Assembly (NCBI GenBank): GCA_934234035.1
Contig: CAKQHH010000006.1
Coordinates: 21,390 to 85,389 of the forward strand
Direction: 5' to 3'
From: an uncultured Clostridia bacterium
GTDB taxonomy: Bacteria; Bacillota; Clostridia; Peptostreptococcales; Anaerovoracaceae
DNA: 64,000 bases
Below the pieces are notes generated by a model. It searched no databases, was not told where the DNA came from, and was given only the letters and a program-made list of their open reading frames with translations. A program made the translations under genes and the position numbers. Below, in pieces: positions 16,242 to 24,275 of the stretch; within the stretch, counting starts at the first letter, position 1, and each line of letters starts with the position of its first letter.

Positions 16242-18110
16242 TTAGTCGTATTTAGCCTTTCTCTTCTCACTCATTGGCAGGCTCTGCTCGTTCTCAACCA
16301 GTTCGATCTTCTCGCCGGTAGCCTTCTCAATCAGCTCGATGTTGTTCTGCTTAACGTTTGCGTTGTAGTGTCTTTCCGGAGCCTTGATTTCCTCGCCGGC
16401 CATCTTAGCCTTCAGCATAGCCAGTCCACGGATAGCATCCTCTTCGCAAAGAGTGTTGCAAGCCAGTACTTCGTTCTCGATACCGGACATGGACTTGTTG
16501 TTGTCTACCATTGCATCGCAGTACTTGTTACCGGTTACCAGTGCACCCTGTACAGCGCAGAAGGAGAATCCAACAACCGGAATTCCTCTCTTACCAATCT
16601 GCTCGATGTGGGAAGTGAAGTCAACGTGGTTATTTCCGAATCCTTCGGTTGTAACGAAAGCACCGTCAACGTTCATGGATTCAACCATCTGTCCCAGTCT
16701 TCTGGATACATAGAACTTATCGGTGTTAGCCTGTGGGGAACCAACGAAGATAACGCCTACGCAGTCAACGTCTTCATCGTGTACAGCGCCCAGTACCAGC
16801 GGCTCTCTCCAGTAGTGTCTGGACATTTCCTTGGAAGCCGGTCCGATGCATGTCAGAGCGTGGATACAACCATCCAGTACTTCCAGTGGGTTAGCAGCTA
16901 CAGGAACGTTACCCAGGTCTACGTTTGGCTTAGCGCCCAGAACGCCAACCGGCTCAGTTGGGAACAGGAAGTTATCGTGCATTGCGCCCTGACCCATGAT
17001 TTCCTTAACTACTACAATCTTCTTCTTACCAGGGTGTCTGGTCTGCTGCAGAACCTGAGTATCAACAACCTGCTCATCGGTCAGGTCTCTTCTCATAGCT
17101 TCTCTGATTTCAGCAGTTACGTGGTCAACTGCAGTGTGGATTGCGATAGGTCCCGGTCTCTCCATGTTCTTCTTTCTGTCGATAACGGCTTCATACTTAA
17201 TCATGATTTCGCCCTTATCTACAGCACCCGGACGGCCCCACTGCATGTTCTCGTCGAGGTAACCCTCGGAAGAACCGAACTCACCAACCTGAACGCCTTC
17301 TTCGGTAACACCGGTTACAACGGTAACTACGCCGTCCAGAACCATGGTCTCACCTTCGCCCAGCTCCATTTCGGTATCTGCCTTACAAGCGATTGGCTGA
17401 ATGTCCATTACGGTCTGAGAGTAAGTGTGATACTGATCCGGGTTGATGATTTCAACCTTCATGCTCTGAACCAGAGCCTGAGCATCTGCACCTTCGGTAG
17501 CTGCTGCTTCACGAATGTACAGGGTAGTACCCTCAATCTTTGTCTCGTCACCAAGAACAACCTTGTCGATCTTGTAGTGCTTTCTGGTCATCTCTCTTAC
17601 GACAACCTCTTCCTCTTCAGCTACTGCTGCTGCCGGAGCTGCTACTGCTGCCGGAGCTGCTACTGCTGCTGCTGCCGGAGCTGCTGCGCCTGCACCAACG
17701 CCTGCCGGGATTTCGATGTCGATGTTCTTACCTTCTCCGATGTGGAGTTTGATTGTGCCGCCTGCTGCTGCAACCGGAGCTGCTGCAACCGGAGCTGCTA
17801 CTTCAGCTGCTGCTTCTTCTGCAGGAGCTTCTTCCTCTGCTGCCTCTTCCTCTGCTGCATCGTACTTATCAACGATGTCCGGAGTGATTGGTGTCAGGGA
17901 ATCTACAGTCTTAGTTAATTTCGATCCATTCAGAACCTGGCCAAGCTTAAGAGCGCCATCTGTGTTCAGAAGTCCGGAATCGATGAGGTCTGGGAAAATT
18001 GCCGGATCCTCAAAGTTCGCAGGCTCCAGAACTGTGCCTTCTTCTGCTCTGCAGCACAGTACTGCTGGGTCGTTCGCATGTTGTTTAGCTGTTTCAGCTG
18101 TGATTGACAT
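16242..18110 (-). CDS. prdA: PrdA, D-proline reductase proprotein
   Basis: A 622-residue proprotein starting at ATG 18110 (MSITAETAKQ) behind AAGGAGG; an upstream in-frame ATG would add 30 residues unlike the family. Layout: N-terminal module (1-83, conserved PAVLCCRAEEGT), acidic/Ala linker (84-116), a short segment GGTIKLHIGEGKN (117-129), an Ala/Pro linker (137-163), the large-subunit body, then the self-cleavage site LT-C at Cys421 (ALTCIGPASKE). Cleavage makes a large subunit and a 202-residue small subunit carrying the pyruvoyl group that binds D-proline. PrdB supplies the selenol, and PrdC the electrons. The Ala-rich linkers are coded by GCT/GCA-rich repeats at about 17620-17860. Confidence 0.96.
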   Translation of the reverse strand: MSITAETAKQHANDPAVLCCRAEEGTVLEPANFEDPAIFPDLIDSGLLNTDGALKLGQVLNGSKLTKTVDSLTPITPDIVDKYDAAEEEAAEEEAPAEEAAAEVAAPVAAAPVAAAGGTIKLHIGEGKNIDIEIPAGVGAGAAAPAAAAVAAPAAVAAPAAAVAEEEEVVVREMTRKHYKIDKVVLGDETKIEGTTLYIREAAATEGADAQALVQSMKVEIINPDQYHTYSQTVMDIQPIACKADTEMELGEGETMVLDGVVTVVTGVTEEGVQVGEFGSSEGYLDENMQWGRPGAVDKGEIMIKYEAVIDRKKNMERPGPIAIHTAVDHVTAEIREAMRRDLTDEQVVDTQVLQQTRHPGKKKIVVVKEIMGQGAMHDNFLFPTEPVGVLGAKPNVDLGNVPVAANPLEVLDGCIHALTCIGPASKEMSRHYWREPLVLGAVHDEDVDCVGVIFVGSPQANTDKFYVSRRLGQMVESMNVDGAFVTTEGFGNNHVDFTSHIEQIGKRGIPVVGFSFCAVQGALVTGNKYCDAMVDNNKSMSGIENEVLACNTLCEEDAIRGLAMLKAKMAGEEIKAPERHYNANVKQNNIELIEKATGEKIELVENEQSLPMSEKRKAKYD

Positions 18111-18277
18111 ATCGATCTTCCTCCTTAAAATGTTTTGCCTTGCATTTGCAAATATATATTTATTCACTCCACCGCACCGACAATCGGGGTCTGCCGGCAC
18201 AGCAAAGGAAAATAAATATCTACTTTTATATATAACTAGGGTAATGCAGCATTCACACTGCCCTAATTATTCAGAAA

Positions 18278-19624
18278 TTAGTTGTTCTCTACGTTATCTA
18301 CAACGTTGAGATCCTGATCTACCTGCTTGGAAACTCTCAGAGTTCTGTACAGCGGGTGATCTACCGCTCTCATAACATGGTCGGTCATGTGCAGAACCTT
18401 CAGGCCCATCTTCGGACCGGATGCCATAACTGTGTTGGAGCAGTCAGAGCAGTTTCCGATGATAATGTATTCGCACTTATCCTTCTTGAACTGCAGGTTG
18501 TTTGCAACCTGTCCCGGGCAGTTACCCGGTCTCTCGCACTTTCTGGATCCGTTCGGCTGTTCCTGAGCCTGCTTGCAGTAGCACAGAGATACTTCTTTTG
18601 CATTGTACTTCTTTGCCAGGTCACGCATTCTTTCCAGGTTTCCGCCGCATGCACATACCAGAATTCCCAGGTTTGCTCCGTGGAGATCCAGGAACGGCAT
18701 GGATACCAGAATTGCTCCGGTGTTCTTGCAAATCGGTTCGTCAACGGTGCAAGCTCTTCCGGTGAATGCACCACCCATGATGATTTCACCGTAGTCGCCA
18801 TCGATTCCGCCGGCTCTTTCAATCAGAGAACCTACGCTGGTACCAACCGGTACGTCTACGAATACGTGAGCATCGTGACCGCCGTTCAGCTTACCTCTTA
18901 CAGTCAGGTTCTTCAGGAAAGAAGGCTTTCTTTCGTCGATTGCTTCTGCTACTCTTGCGCAAGTCTCACTGTTGATTACAACAGCCTTTGCTGCACTTGG
19001 AAGCTGGCTTGGTTCCAGTTCGATACCAAGACATTCTCTTACAACGGCTCTTTCTTCACCCATCGGATAAATATCCGGAAGCAGGTGTCTCGAGATTGCC
19101 GGTTCATCTGCAAGAAGCTCGTCCAGCTTTACAATAGTATCGTGATGTTTCTTCTTAATAGCGATGATTGCTTTGTCAGCTCCGGAGATTTCCATCGCAT
19201 ACTTGACACCCTTGATTACCTTCTCAGGCTCTCTGTCAAGCTGCTCAATGTTGTGAGCCAGTCCCGGTTCACACTCGGAAGCGTTAACCAGAATGTATCC
19301 GTCTCCATCGAAGTGAGTGTCCAGCTTAATTCCGGTCGGGAATCCTGCTCCACCCATTCCGACAACACCGGCTGCCTTAACCATTTCCAGCGGTGTTCCT
19401 TCCGGAATCTTCTCATAATCTTCGCTCTGCTCTTCATCTGGTTTGATGATGATTCTGTCTTCTAATACATCTTCAACAACACCGTCAGCGCTGGAGAAAA
19501 TGTTTGCTCCAAGACCTGTTGGCTCAGCGATCAGAGTACCTCTTCTGACTTTGTCACCCTTCTTGACAACCGGTGCACAAGGCTTACCAACATGTTGTCT
19601 TAACAGAATTTGCAAATTTTCCAT
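18278..19624 (-). CDS. prdC: PrdC, RnfC-like electron transfer protein of proline reductase
   Basis: A 448-residue RnfC-like protein that carries electrons, probably from NADH, to proline reductase. The N-terminal half has the RnfC pattern (HVGKPCAPVVKKGDKV, then GMGGAGFPTGIKL) with a flavin/NAD-type Gly-rich region. The C-terminal half is Cys-rich (CACGG, CYCKQ, CERPGNCPGQ, GNCSDCSN). Some PrdC homologues are described as selenoproteins; this ORF has no in-frame UGA and uses Cys throughout. It is the first gene of the minus-strand cluster, 167 bp ahead of prdA, and that gap holds a further imperfect hairpin (about 18237-18265). Confidence 0.93.
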   Translation of the reverse strand: MENLQILLRQHVGKPCAPVVKKGDKVRRGTLIAEPTGLGANIFSSADGVVEDVLEDRIIIKPDEEQSEDYEKIPEGTPLEMVKAAGVVGMGGAGFPTGIKLDTHFDGDGYILVNASECEPGLAHNIEQLDREPEKVIKGVKYAMEISGADKAIIAIKKKHHDTIVKLDELLADEPAISRHLLPDIYPMGEERAVVRECLGIELEPSQLPSAAKAVVINSETCARVAEAIDERKPSFLKNLTVRGKLNGGHDAHVFVDVPVGTSVGSLIERAGGIDGDYGEIIMGGAFTGRACTVDEPICKNTGAILVSMPFLDLHGANLGILVCACGGNLERMRDLAKKYNAKEVSLCYCKQAQEQPNGSRKCERPGNCPGQVANNLQFKKDKCEYIIIGNCSDCSNTVMASGPKMGLKVLHMTDHVMRAVDHPLYRTLRVSKQVDQDLNVVDNVENN

Positions 19625-20057
19625 GACACAATCTCTCCTTAAATTTTTTCCTGATTTGGCAATGATTTGAATCTCATTACAAATTATCGCCCTTTTACAT
19701 AATGAATATTATCACAGATTTCTATTCAAATCAACGATATAATAAATCCCATCATTGAAAAACTCTATAATTCATCATTTCACATTTTGCTTTTTTATTC
19801 CTTGATTTTAAAGGGTTTCCGACGGTAACTTCGAACTTTTCCATCGTATTTTTATCCTTGTTTGTTAAATAACTGTTAGATAATCCCTATGATTCTTATT
19901 ATGAAGTTTCATCATGGCATTCATTTGTTATTGTTATGCCGACATTATAAATTGTGATATTGACATTGTGAAATTCTCGTCTATAATGAGATTATAAATT
20001 GTAGATTATTTAACCTACATCATTTACAAGCGACCTAATCTAAGGAGGTATTTAGCT
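19625..20057. promoter_or_regulatory. Divergent control region between prdC and the racemase
   Basis: A 433-bp AT-rich gap with no ORF. It carries a clear sigma-A promoter for the racemase (listed separately). On the minus strand a weak candidate for the prd cluster is TTGATT (19729-19734), a 15-bp spacer and GATAAT (19708-19713). I looked for a sigma-54 -24/-12 element, since prd operons in other Clostridia use one with PrdR, and found no convincing match. No prdR gene is in the window. Confidence 0.45.
19960..19987 (+). promoter_or_regulatory. Sigma-A promoter of the proline racemase gene
   Basis: TTGACA (19960-19965), a 16-bp spacer and TATAAT (19982-19987), both perfect hexamers, give a leader of about 65 nt. 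Confidence 0.85.
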
Positions 20058-21107
20058 ATGGCATTTGAACCTAAGGTAAACATCGATCTGTATACCGATC
20101 ATGTTAGAACAATCGAAGCACACACATCCGGTGAGTACTGCAGAGTTGCTCTTGACTGCCCTGAAATGAAGGGAAACACAATGATTGAAAAGAAGCACTA
20201 TCTGGAGGAGCACCACGATGATTTCAGAACCATGCTGATGCATGAGCCTCGTGGACATCACGATATGTTCGGTGCTATTCTGTGCGAGCCAATTCACGAA
20301 GAAGCAGACTTCGGTATCTTCTTCCTGGATGCAGGCGGCTGGCTGAACATGTGCGGACACTGCTCCATCGGTGCTGCAACCGTTATTCTGGAAGCCGGAC
20401 TCATGGAAATGAAGGAGCCACAGACAACCGTTAAGTTGGATGCTCCTGCCGGCGTAATCACTCTGGTAGCAGATTGCAAAGACGGCAAGGTTACCGGCGT
20501 TACCCTGACTAACGTACCTGCTTTCGTATATAAGAAAGACCTGAAGCTGGAATACCAGGGCAAGGAAGTAACTTATGACCTGTCCTTCGGCGGATCCTTC
20601 TTCATCATGGTTGACACCGAGAAGAACTTCGGCATCAAGGTTGGTCCGGACACTGCAAAGTTCCTCAAGGACTTCTCCAGCTACGCTCTTCAGGAAGTTA
20701 ACAAGACTGTTGAAATTCAGCACCCTGAACTGGACATCACCACTGCGGACCTGGTTGAGAACTACTCCACCGTTGATAATCCGGAACCGGATATGCTGAC
20801 TCTGAGAAACCTGGTAGTATTCGGCGATCCTAAGGATCCTCAGCTGGATCGTTCCCCATGCGGAACCGGTACTTCTGCAAAGCAGGCTCTCCTGCACTCC
20901 CTGGGCGAACTGGACGTAGATGTTCCATTCACTTATGAATCCTTCATCAGCACCAAGTTCATCGGCAGAATCCTGAAGGAAACCAAGGTTGGCGATTACG
21001 ACGCTGTTATCCCAACTGTTAAGGGCGCTGCTTACCTCTGCGGTGAAGCAACATGGTTCTGCGATCCGGAAGATCCAATGACCAAGGGCTTCGTTGTTCC
21101 TCAGTAA
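20058..21107 (+). CDS. prdF: Proline racemase
   Basis: A 349-residue PLP-independent racemase. The two catalytic cysteines are in the expected motifs, NMCGHCSIGA (Cys99) and DRSPCGTGTSA (Cys268). It interconverts L- and D-proline, supplying D-proline to PrdA/PrdB. Motif spacing and length agree with proline racemase; the second-Cys context SPCGTGT is also seen in 4-hydroxyproline epimerases, but the genomic context favours proline. It has its own strong promoter, an AAGGAGGT ribosome site and a perfect terminator, so it is expressed apart from the divergent prdC-prdE unit. Confidence 0.94.
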   Translation: MAFEPKVNIDLYTDHVRTIEAHTSGEYCRVALDCPEMKGNTMIEKKHYLEEHHDDFRTMLMHEPRGHHDMFGAILCEPIHEEADFGIFFLDAGGWLNMCGHCSIGAATVILEAGLMEMKEPQTTVKLDAPAGVITLVADCKDGKVTGVTLTNVPAFVYKKDLKLEYQGKEVTYDLSFGGSFFIMVDTEKNFGIKVGPDTAKFLKDFSSYALQEVNKTVEIQHPELDITTADLVENYSTVDNPEPDMLTLRNLVVFGDPKDPQLDRSPCGTGTSAKQALLHSLGELDVDVPFTYESFISTKFIGRILKETKVGDYDAVIPTVKGAAYLCGEATWFCDPEDPMTKGFVVPQ

Positions 21108-21130
21108 GCAACAATTTTAGAATCGTAACA

Positions 21131-21168
21131 AAATCGGTCAGACTTATCGAGTCTGACCGATTTCTTTT
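21131..21168 (+). terminator. Intrinsic terminator of the racemase gene
   Basis: A perfect 14-bp stem (AAATCGGTCAGACT, 21131-21144; AGTCTGACCGATTT, 21150-21163) with a 5-nt loop, followed by CTTTT. Confidence 0.92.
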
Positions 21169-21206
21169 GCAACGATTATCGATAAAAATATATTTCTCAT
21201 GCAAGC

Positions 21207-21232
21207 AAAACCGGCTGCAATCACACAGCCGG
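21207..21232 (-). terminator. Intrinsic terminator of the PrdA-module gene
   Basis: On the minus strand CCGGCTG, an 8-nt loop and CAGCCGG are followed by TTTTG, about 50 bp after the stop codon of the 21280-21699 gene. Confidence 0.8.
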
Positions 21233-21279
21233 CCCTAAGGAGTTATATCGCATTTGTTATTACCCCGAATAATCCCCTC

Positions 21280-21699
21280 TTACAGTGGGAACTCAATTGC
21301 GATGTCTTTACCTTCTCCAATGTAAAGCTTCAGAACGCCGCCTACCGCTCTCATTGTTACACCGCTTACAGAACCAGCAACAGCCGGTGCAGCAACTTCT
21401 GTGCTTTCCTCTTCTTCTGCTTCCTCTTCTGCCTCATCTGCAACCTCATCGTACTTATCAACAATGTCCGGTGTGATTGGTGTCAGAGAATCAACCGTCT
21501 TGGTCAGTGTGGAACCATTCAGAACCTGGCCAAGCTTAAGAGCGCCATCTACGCTCAGAAGACCGGTATCAATCAGATCCGGGAAGATTGCCGGATCTTC
21601 AAAGTTTGCCGGTTCCAATTTAGTTCCTGCTTCTGCTCTGCAGCACAGTACTGCCGGATCGTTCTTGTGCGCTGCTGCGGTTTCTGCTGTAATAGACAT
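21280..21699 (-). CDS. Stand-alone PrdA N-terminal module
   Basis: A 139-residue protein nearly identical to the start of PrdA. By eye 75 of the first 84 residues match (MSITAETA, PAVLCCRAEAGTKLEP, PANFEDPAIFPDLID, TPITPDIVDKYD). It then has the acidic linker, a short Ala/Val part and the segment GGVLKLYIGEGKDIAIE that follows the linker in PrdA, and stops there. There is no trace of the rest of PrdA downstream, and it has its own ribosome site and terminator, so it looks like a real gene and not decay. It is convergent with the racemase gene. Function is unknown; it may join or compete with PrdA in assembly. Confidence 0.85.
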   Translation of the reverse strand: MSITAETAAAHKNDPAVLCCRAEAGTKLEPANFEDPAIFPDLIDTGLLSVDGALKLGQVLNGSTLTKTVDSLTPITPDIVDKYDEVADEAEEEAEEEESTEVAAPAVAGSVSGVTMRAVGGVLKLYIGEGKDIAIEFPL

Positions 21700-21850
21700 A
21701 ATAAAAACCCTCCATTCAATTTTCTATCTTACGGTTATATAGTAGCACACATGGAGCACTTCGTTACATTGAAAAAATCTATCACAATAAGTAATGGTAT
21801 AGGTTTTCTCTAAACAAAATGTGATTATTAATATTTTTCTGATTTTTATG

Positions 21851-21879
21851 TTGACATATTACCCATACTGCGATATACT
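21851..21879 (+). promoter_or_regulatory. Promoter of tRNA-Arg
   Basis: TTGACA (21851-21856), a 17-bp spacer and TATACT (21874-21879), 15 bp before the mature tRNA. Confidence 0.85.
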
Positions 21880-21894
21880 AAATGAGTCGGTTGA

Positions 21895-21971
21895 GCGCCC
21901 ATAGCTCAATTGGATAGAGTAGCACACTACGAATGTGAAGGTTCGGGGTTCGAGTCCCTGTGGGCGCACCA
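21895..21971 (+). tRNA. tRNA-Arg (anticodon ACG)
   Basis: A 77-nt cloverleaf with encoded CCA. The 7-bp acceptor stem GCGCCCA/TGGGCGC is perfect, D stem GCTC/GAGT, anticodon loop CTACGAA with ACG at positions 34-36, and T stem CGGGG/CCCTG with TTCGAGT loop. The first pair of the anticodon stem (27-43) is a G-A mismatch, otherwise all stems close. A34 would be deaminated to inosine by TadA to read CGU, CGC and CGA. Confidence 0.96.
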
Positions 21972-22007
21972 AGTCGAGACGAATGTCTCGGCTTTTTTAT
22001 TTTTTTG
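21972..22007 (+). terminator. Intrinsic terminator of tRNA-Arg
   Basis: AGTCGAGAC, a GAAT loop and GTCTCGGCT are followed by a long T run, directly after the CCA end. Confidence 0.92.
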
Positions 22008-22106
22008 ATATTTGAACCGAACCACCAAAGCGTACCCATAGAAATGAAGGCGGCAATAATCAACAATCATTTATTATACGAACCTTGTACAATAGCGGAA
22101 GCAAAT

Positions 22107-22133
22107 TAAAAAGCCGGGATTATCTCCCGGCTT
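22107..22133 (-). terminator. Intrinsic terminator of the murA-fbp unit
   Basis: On the minus strand AAGCCGGGA, a 5-nt loop and TCCCGGCTT are followed by TTTAATTT, after the small ORF at 22159-22254. Confidence 0.88.
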
Positions 22134-22158
22134 GAAAGTCGCTATTCAGCAAATTTAT

Positions 22159-22254
22159 TTACAGCTTATTTCTGTTGTTCTTGTACAAAAGCATAAAATA
22201 ATAGATACACATTGCGAAGAGTGCTCCGCCTAACACTGTTGTTAATTTACCCAT
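22159..22254 (-). CDS. 31-residue single-pass membrane protein
   Basis: A short ORF, MGKLTTVLGGALFAMCIYYF followed by a basic tail, with AGAGGTGAG ahead of its ATG, 11 bp downstream of fbp and before the shared terminator. One hydrophobic helix and a Lys/Asn/Arg-rich C-terminus suggest a small inner-membrane protein, N-terminus out or in not determinable. No family recognised. Ribosome site, spacing and terminator make translation likely. Confidence 0.5.
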   Translation of the reverse strand: MGKLTTVLGGALFAMCIYYFMLLYKNNRNKL

Positions 22255-22265
22255 TTCGCTCACCT

Positions 22266-24245
22266 CTAATTCTTTGAATAATACTTGCCTTTTTTCGGAT
22301 AAACTTCCTTGATGCTGCCTTTTCGATAGGCCTGCAACAGCTGCTCCAGGTCGCCAATCTGCTCCCGAATCGCCTTTCCGTTATCCGTATCCACAATCAG
22401 CATACGCTGCGGAAGGGTATATACGGTCTGGATAACCGGATTGTTGAATTCTTGAGTGCCATCCGGACGCAGCGGCTGATACGGCTGATGCTCGGACAGA
22501 GCCATGAACCGGGAGTTAAAGATAAACGTATAGCCCGCAATTCCGGTGGTCTTCTGGTACGCTTTGGAAATACCGCCGTCGATGACGTACAGCATTCCGC
22601 CGCCCTTGATTGGGCTTTCGCCGTCCTTGATTTTTACCGGAACGTGACCGTTCAGTATTTTTCCGTGGGATGCATCCAGGCCAAAATTCCGAATCATCTT
22701 CACGCAGATATCCTTCCGGTTAATCAGGCGATAATACGGTACGACATGCTCTTTGTGGGTCGCTTTGTCCGCGATGAACAGCCGCTCAAAGGTGGTCATT
22801 TTATCCTTGCCGAACAGCGGTGAATCCGGTCCCAGCCACAGATACCACATGAGGTTTGCCGCTTCCGCCCGGGTCTTTCCCTTCGGCGGATTGAAATACG
22901 CATCCCGAAGTTCCTTATCCAAGTGCTCCATCAATTTCGCGCCGTGCTGGGTAACTCCGTTGATGGTCACATCCCGGAATTCGCCATCCTCGGTAAAAGG
23001 AATACATCCGTGGAACATCAGGTTTCCGTTCAGGGTTTTGTACAGCGCCCCGTGGCTGTACAAGAACTGGATGTGCTCCTGCAGCTTGTCCGAGCGGAGA
23101 ATCGATGCCTCCAGGGCAATCATGACCTCTTCCTCTTCCGGGCTCAGCCGGTACGGATTCGCCGGGTCGATAGTCGGAAGGTTGGTATCCTTCAGCGGAT
23201 ATACAGCGCCTTCCACTTCCACCGTACCGTTCTCAAAGTCGATTTTATCCAGCAGGAGACGCTTTTCCAAATGCATCTCCGGATGTGCCTGGATGATCTG
23301 ACCTTCAATTTTGAATTGACAGATGGCAATCATTTTATGCATCTTCGCCGCCAAGTCTTCCGGAATCGGATCGAATCTGTTTTTATCCAGAACGTGCGGC
23401 CAGAATGCCTTGCATTCGTCGTCTTTGTAGATTTTCTCTGCCAGAGTTGCCAGCGGACGCAGGTTGATGCCGTAGCCGTATTCCAGCATATCGAAGTTGT
23501 TGTAGCTAACATTCATTCGAATGATGTTCGCAATGCACGCCCAGTTTCCGCAAGCGGCACCCATCCAGACCACATCGTGATTTCCCCACTGGATATCCAC
23601 ATTCCGATGAGTCATCAGGAAGTCCATAATCAGATGAGGCTTCGGTCCACGGTCGAAAATATCGCCGATGATATGGAGATGGTCCACCGCCAAAGAACTG
23701 ATGGTGCGGGCAAATTCCACAATCATGGTTTCCGCCGAGTGATACTCCACGATGGAATCGATAATCTCATTGTAATAATGGGTCCGATTTTCGTCATCGT
23801 CTGCAAAAAGAAGTTCGTCCATGGAATATCCGGAGTTGTCCGGCAGAATCCGACGTACTTTTGACCGGGTGTATTTGCTGGATACGGATCGGCAGATGAT
23901 GACCAGCCGATAAATTGCGGATTTGCACCAGGAATCGAAATTCTTCTCAGATTTTTTCCTCCGATTGATTTCAGCAATCGGATCGTAGATCAACGCCGCG
24001 AGGGACTCCCGCTCCGACTCGCTGAGCATTCCGGAGAAGTGCTCGTCGATTTTCATCTTGATGGTTCCGGAAGCGCTTCGAACGAAGTACTGAAACGCAT
24101 CGTACTCTCCGTGCAAGTCACTGAGGAAGTATTCCGTTCCCTTTGGAAGGGCCAGAATAGCTCTCAGATTGATTATTTCCGCCTTTACCGAACGGTGATT
24201 CGGGTATTTTTCTGCCAGCATCTGCAGGTATTTACTATCTGTCAT
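22266..24245 (-). CDS. fbp: Fructose-1,6-bisphosphatase, class III
   Basis: A 659-residue enzyme of gluconeogenesis that hydrolyses fructose 1,6-bisphosphate. It has the metallophosphatase signatures of class III Fbp: FLSDLHGEYDAF near residue 42, HIIGDIFDRGPKPH and IQWGNHDVVWMGAACGN, then a long Firmicutes-type C-terminal region. Full length with no damage. It follows murA by 30 bp and precedes the 31-residue ORF. An organism living on amino acids needs this step to make hexose phosphates for its wall. Confidence 0.94.
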   Translation of the reverse strand: MTDSKYLQMLAEKYPNHRSVKAEIINLRAILALPKGTEYFLSDLHGEYDAFQYFVRSASGTIKMKIDEHFSGMLSESERESLAALIYDPIAEINRRKKSEKNFDSWCKSAIYRLVIICRSVSSKYTRSKVRRILPDNSGYSMDELLFADDDENRTHYYNEIIDSIVEYHSAETMIVEFARTISSLAVDHLHIIGDIFDRGPKPHLIMDFLMTHRNVDIQWGNHDVVWMGAACGNWACIANIIRMNVSYNNFDMLEYGYGINLRPLATLAEKIYKDDECKAFWPHVLDKNRFDPIPEDLAAKMHKMIAICQFKIEGQIIQAHPEMHLEKRLLLDKIDFENGTVEVEGAVYPLKDTNLPTIDPANPYRLSPEEEEVMIALEASILRSDKLQEHIQFLYSHGALYKTLNGNLMFHGCIPFTEDGEFRDVTINGVTQHGAKLMEHLDKELRDAYFNPPKGKTRAEAANLMWYLWLGPDSPLFGKDKMTTFERLFIADKATHKEHVVPYYRLINRKDICVKMIRNFGLDASHGKILNGHVPVKIKDGESPIKGGGMLYVIDGGISKAYQKTTGIAGYTFIFNSRFMALSEHQPYQPLRPDGTQEFNNPVIQTVYTLPQRMLIVDTDNGKAIREQIGDLEQLLQAYRKGSIKEVYPKKGKYYSKN

Positions 24246-24275
24246 CTAAACCTCCACTACTTCTTTTGAGGAAAA

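Noticed and set aside
16194-17918. 574-codon open frame on the plus strand
   Set aside because: It is the shadow of prdA; its Cys/Ser-rich runs come from the GCT/GCA Ala repeats read in reverse, and it has no ribosome site.
18111-18200. Upstream extension of PrdA by 30 residues
   Set aside because: The extension is unlike the family, while ATG 18110 has AAGGAGG and the same MSITAET start as the stand-alone module.
18278-19624. Selenocysteine codon in prdC
   Set aside because: The frame is open with no UGA; all candidate redox positions are Cys.
19625-20057. Sigma-54 promoter for the prd cluster
   Set aside because: No TGGCAC-N5-TTGC-like element was found on the minus strand; only a weak sigma-A-like pair.
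21878-22066. 62-residue minus-strand ORF containing PTGTRTPNL
   Set aside because: It is antisense to tRNA-Arg and its terminator. This peptide is a well-known false translation of tRNA genes.
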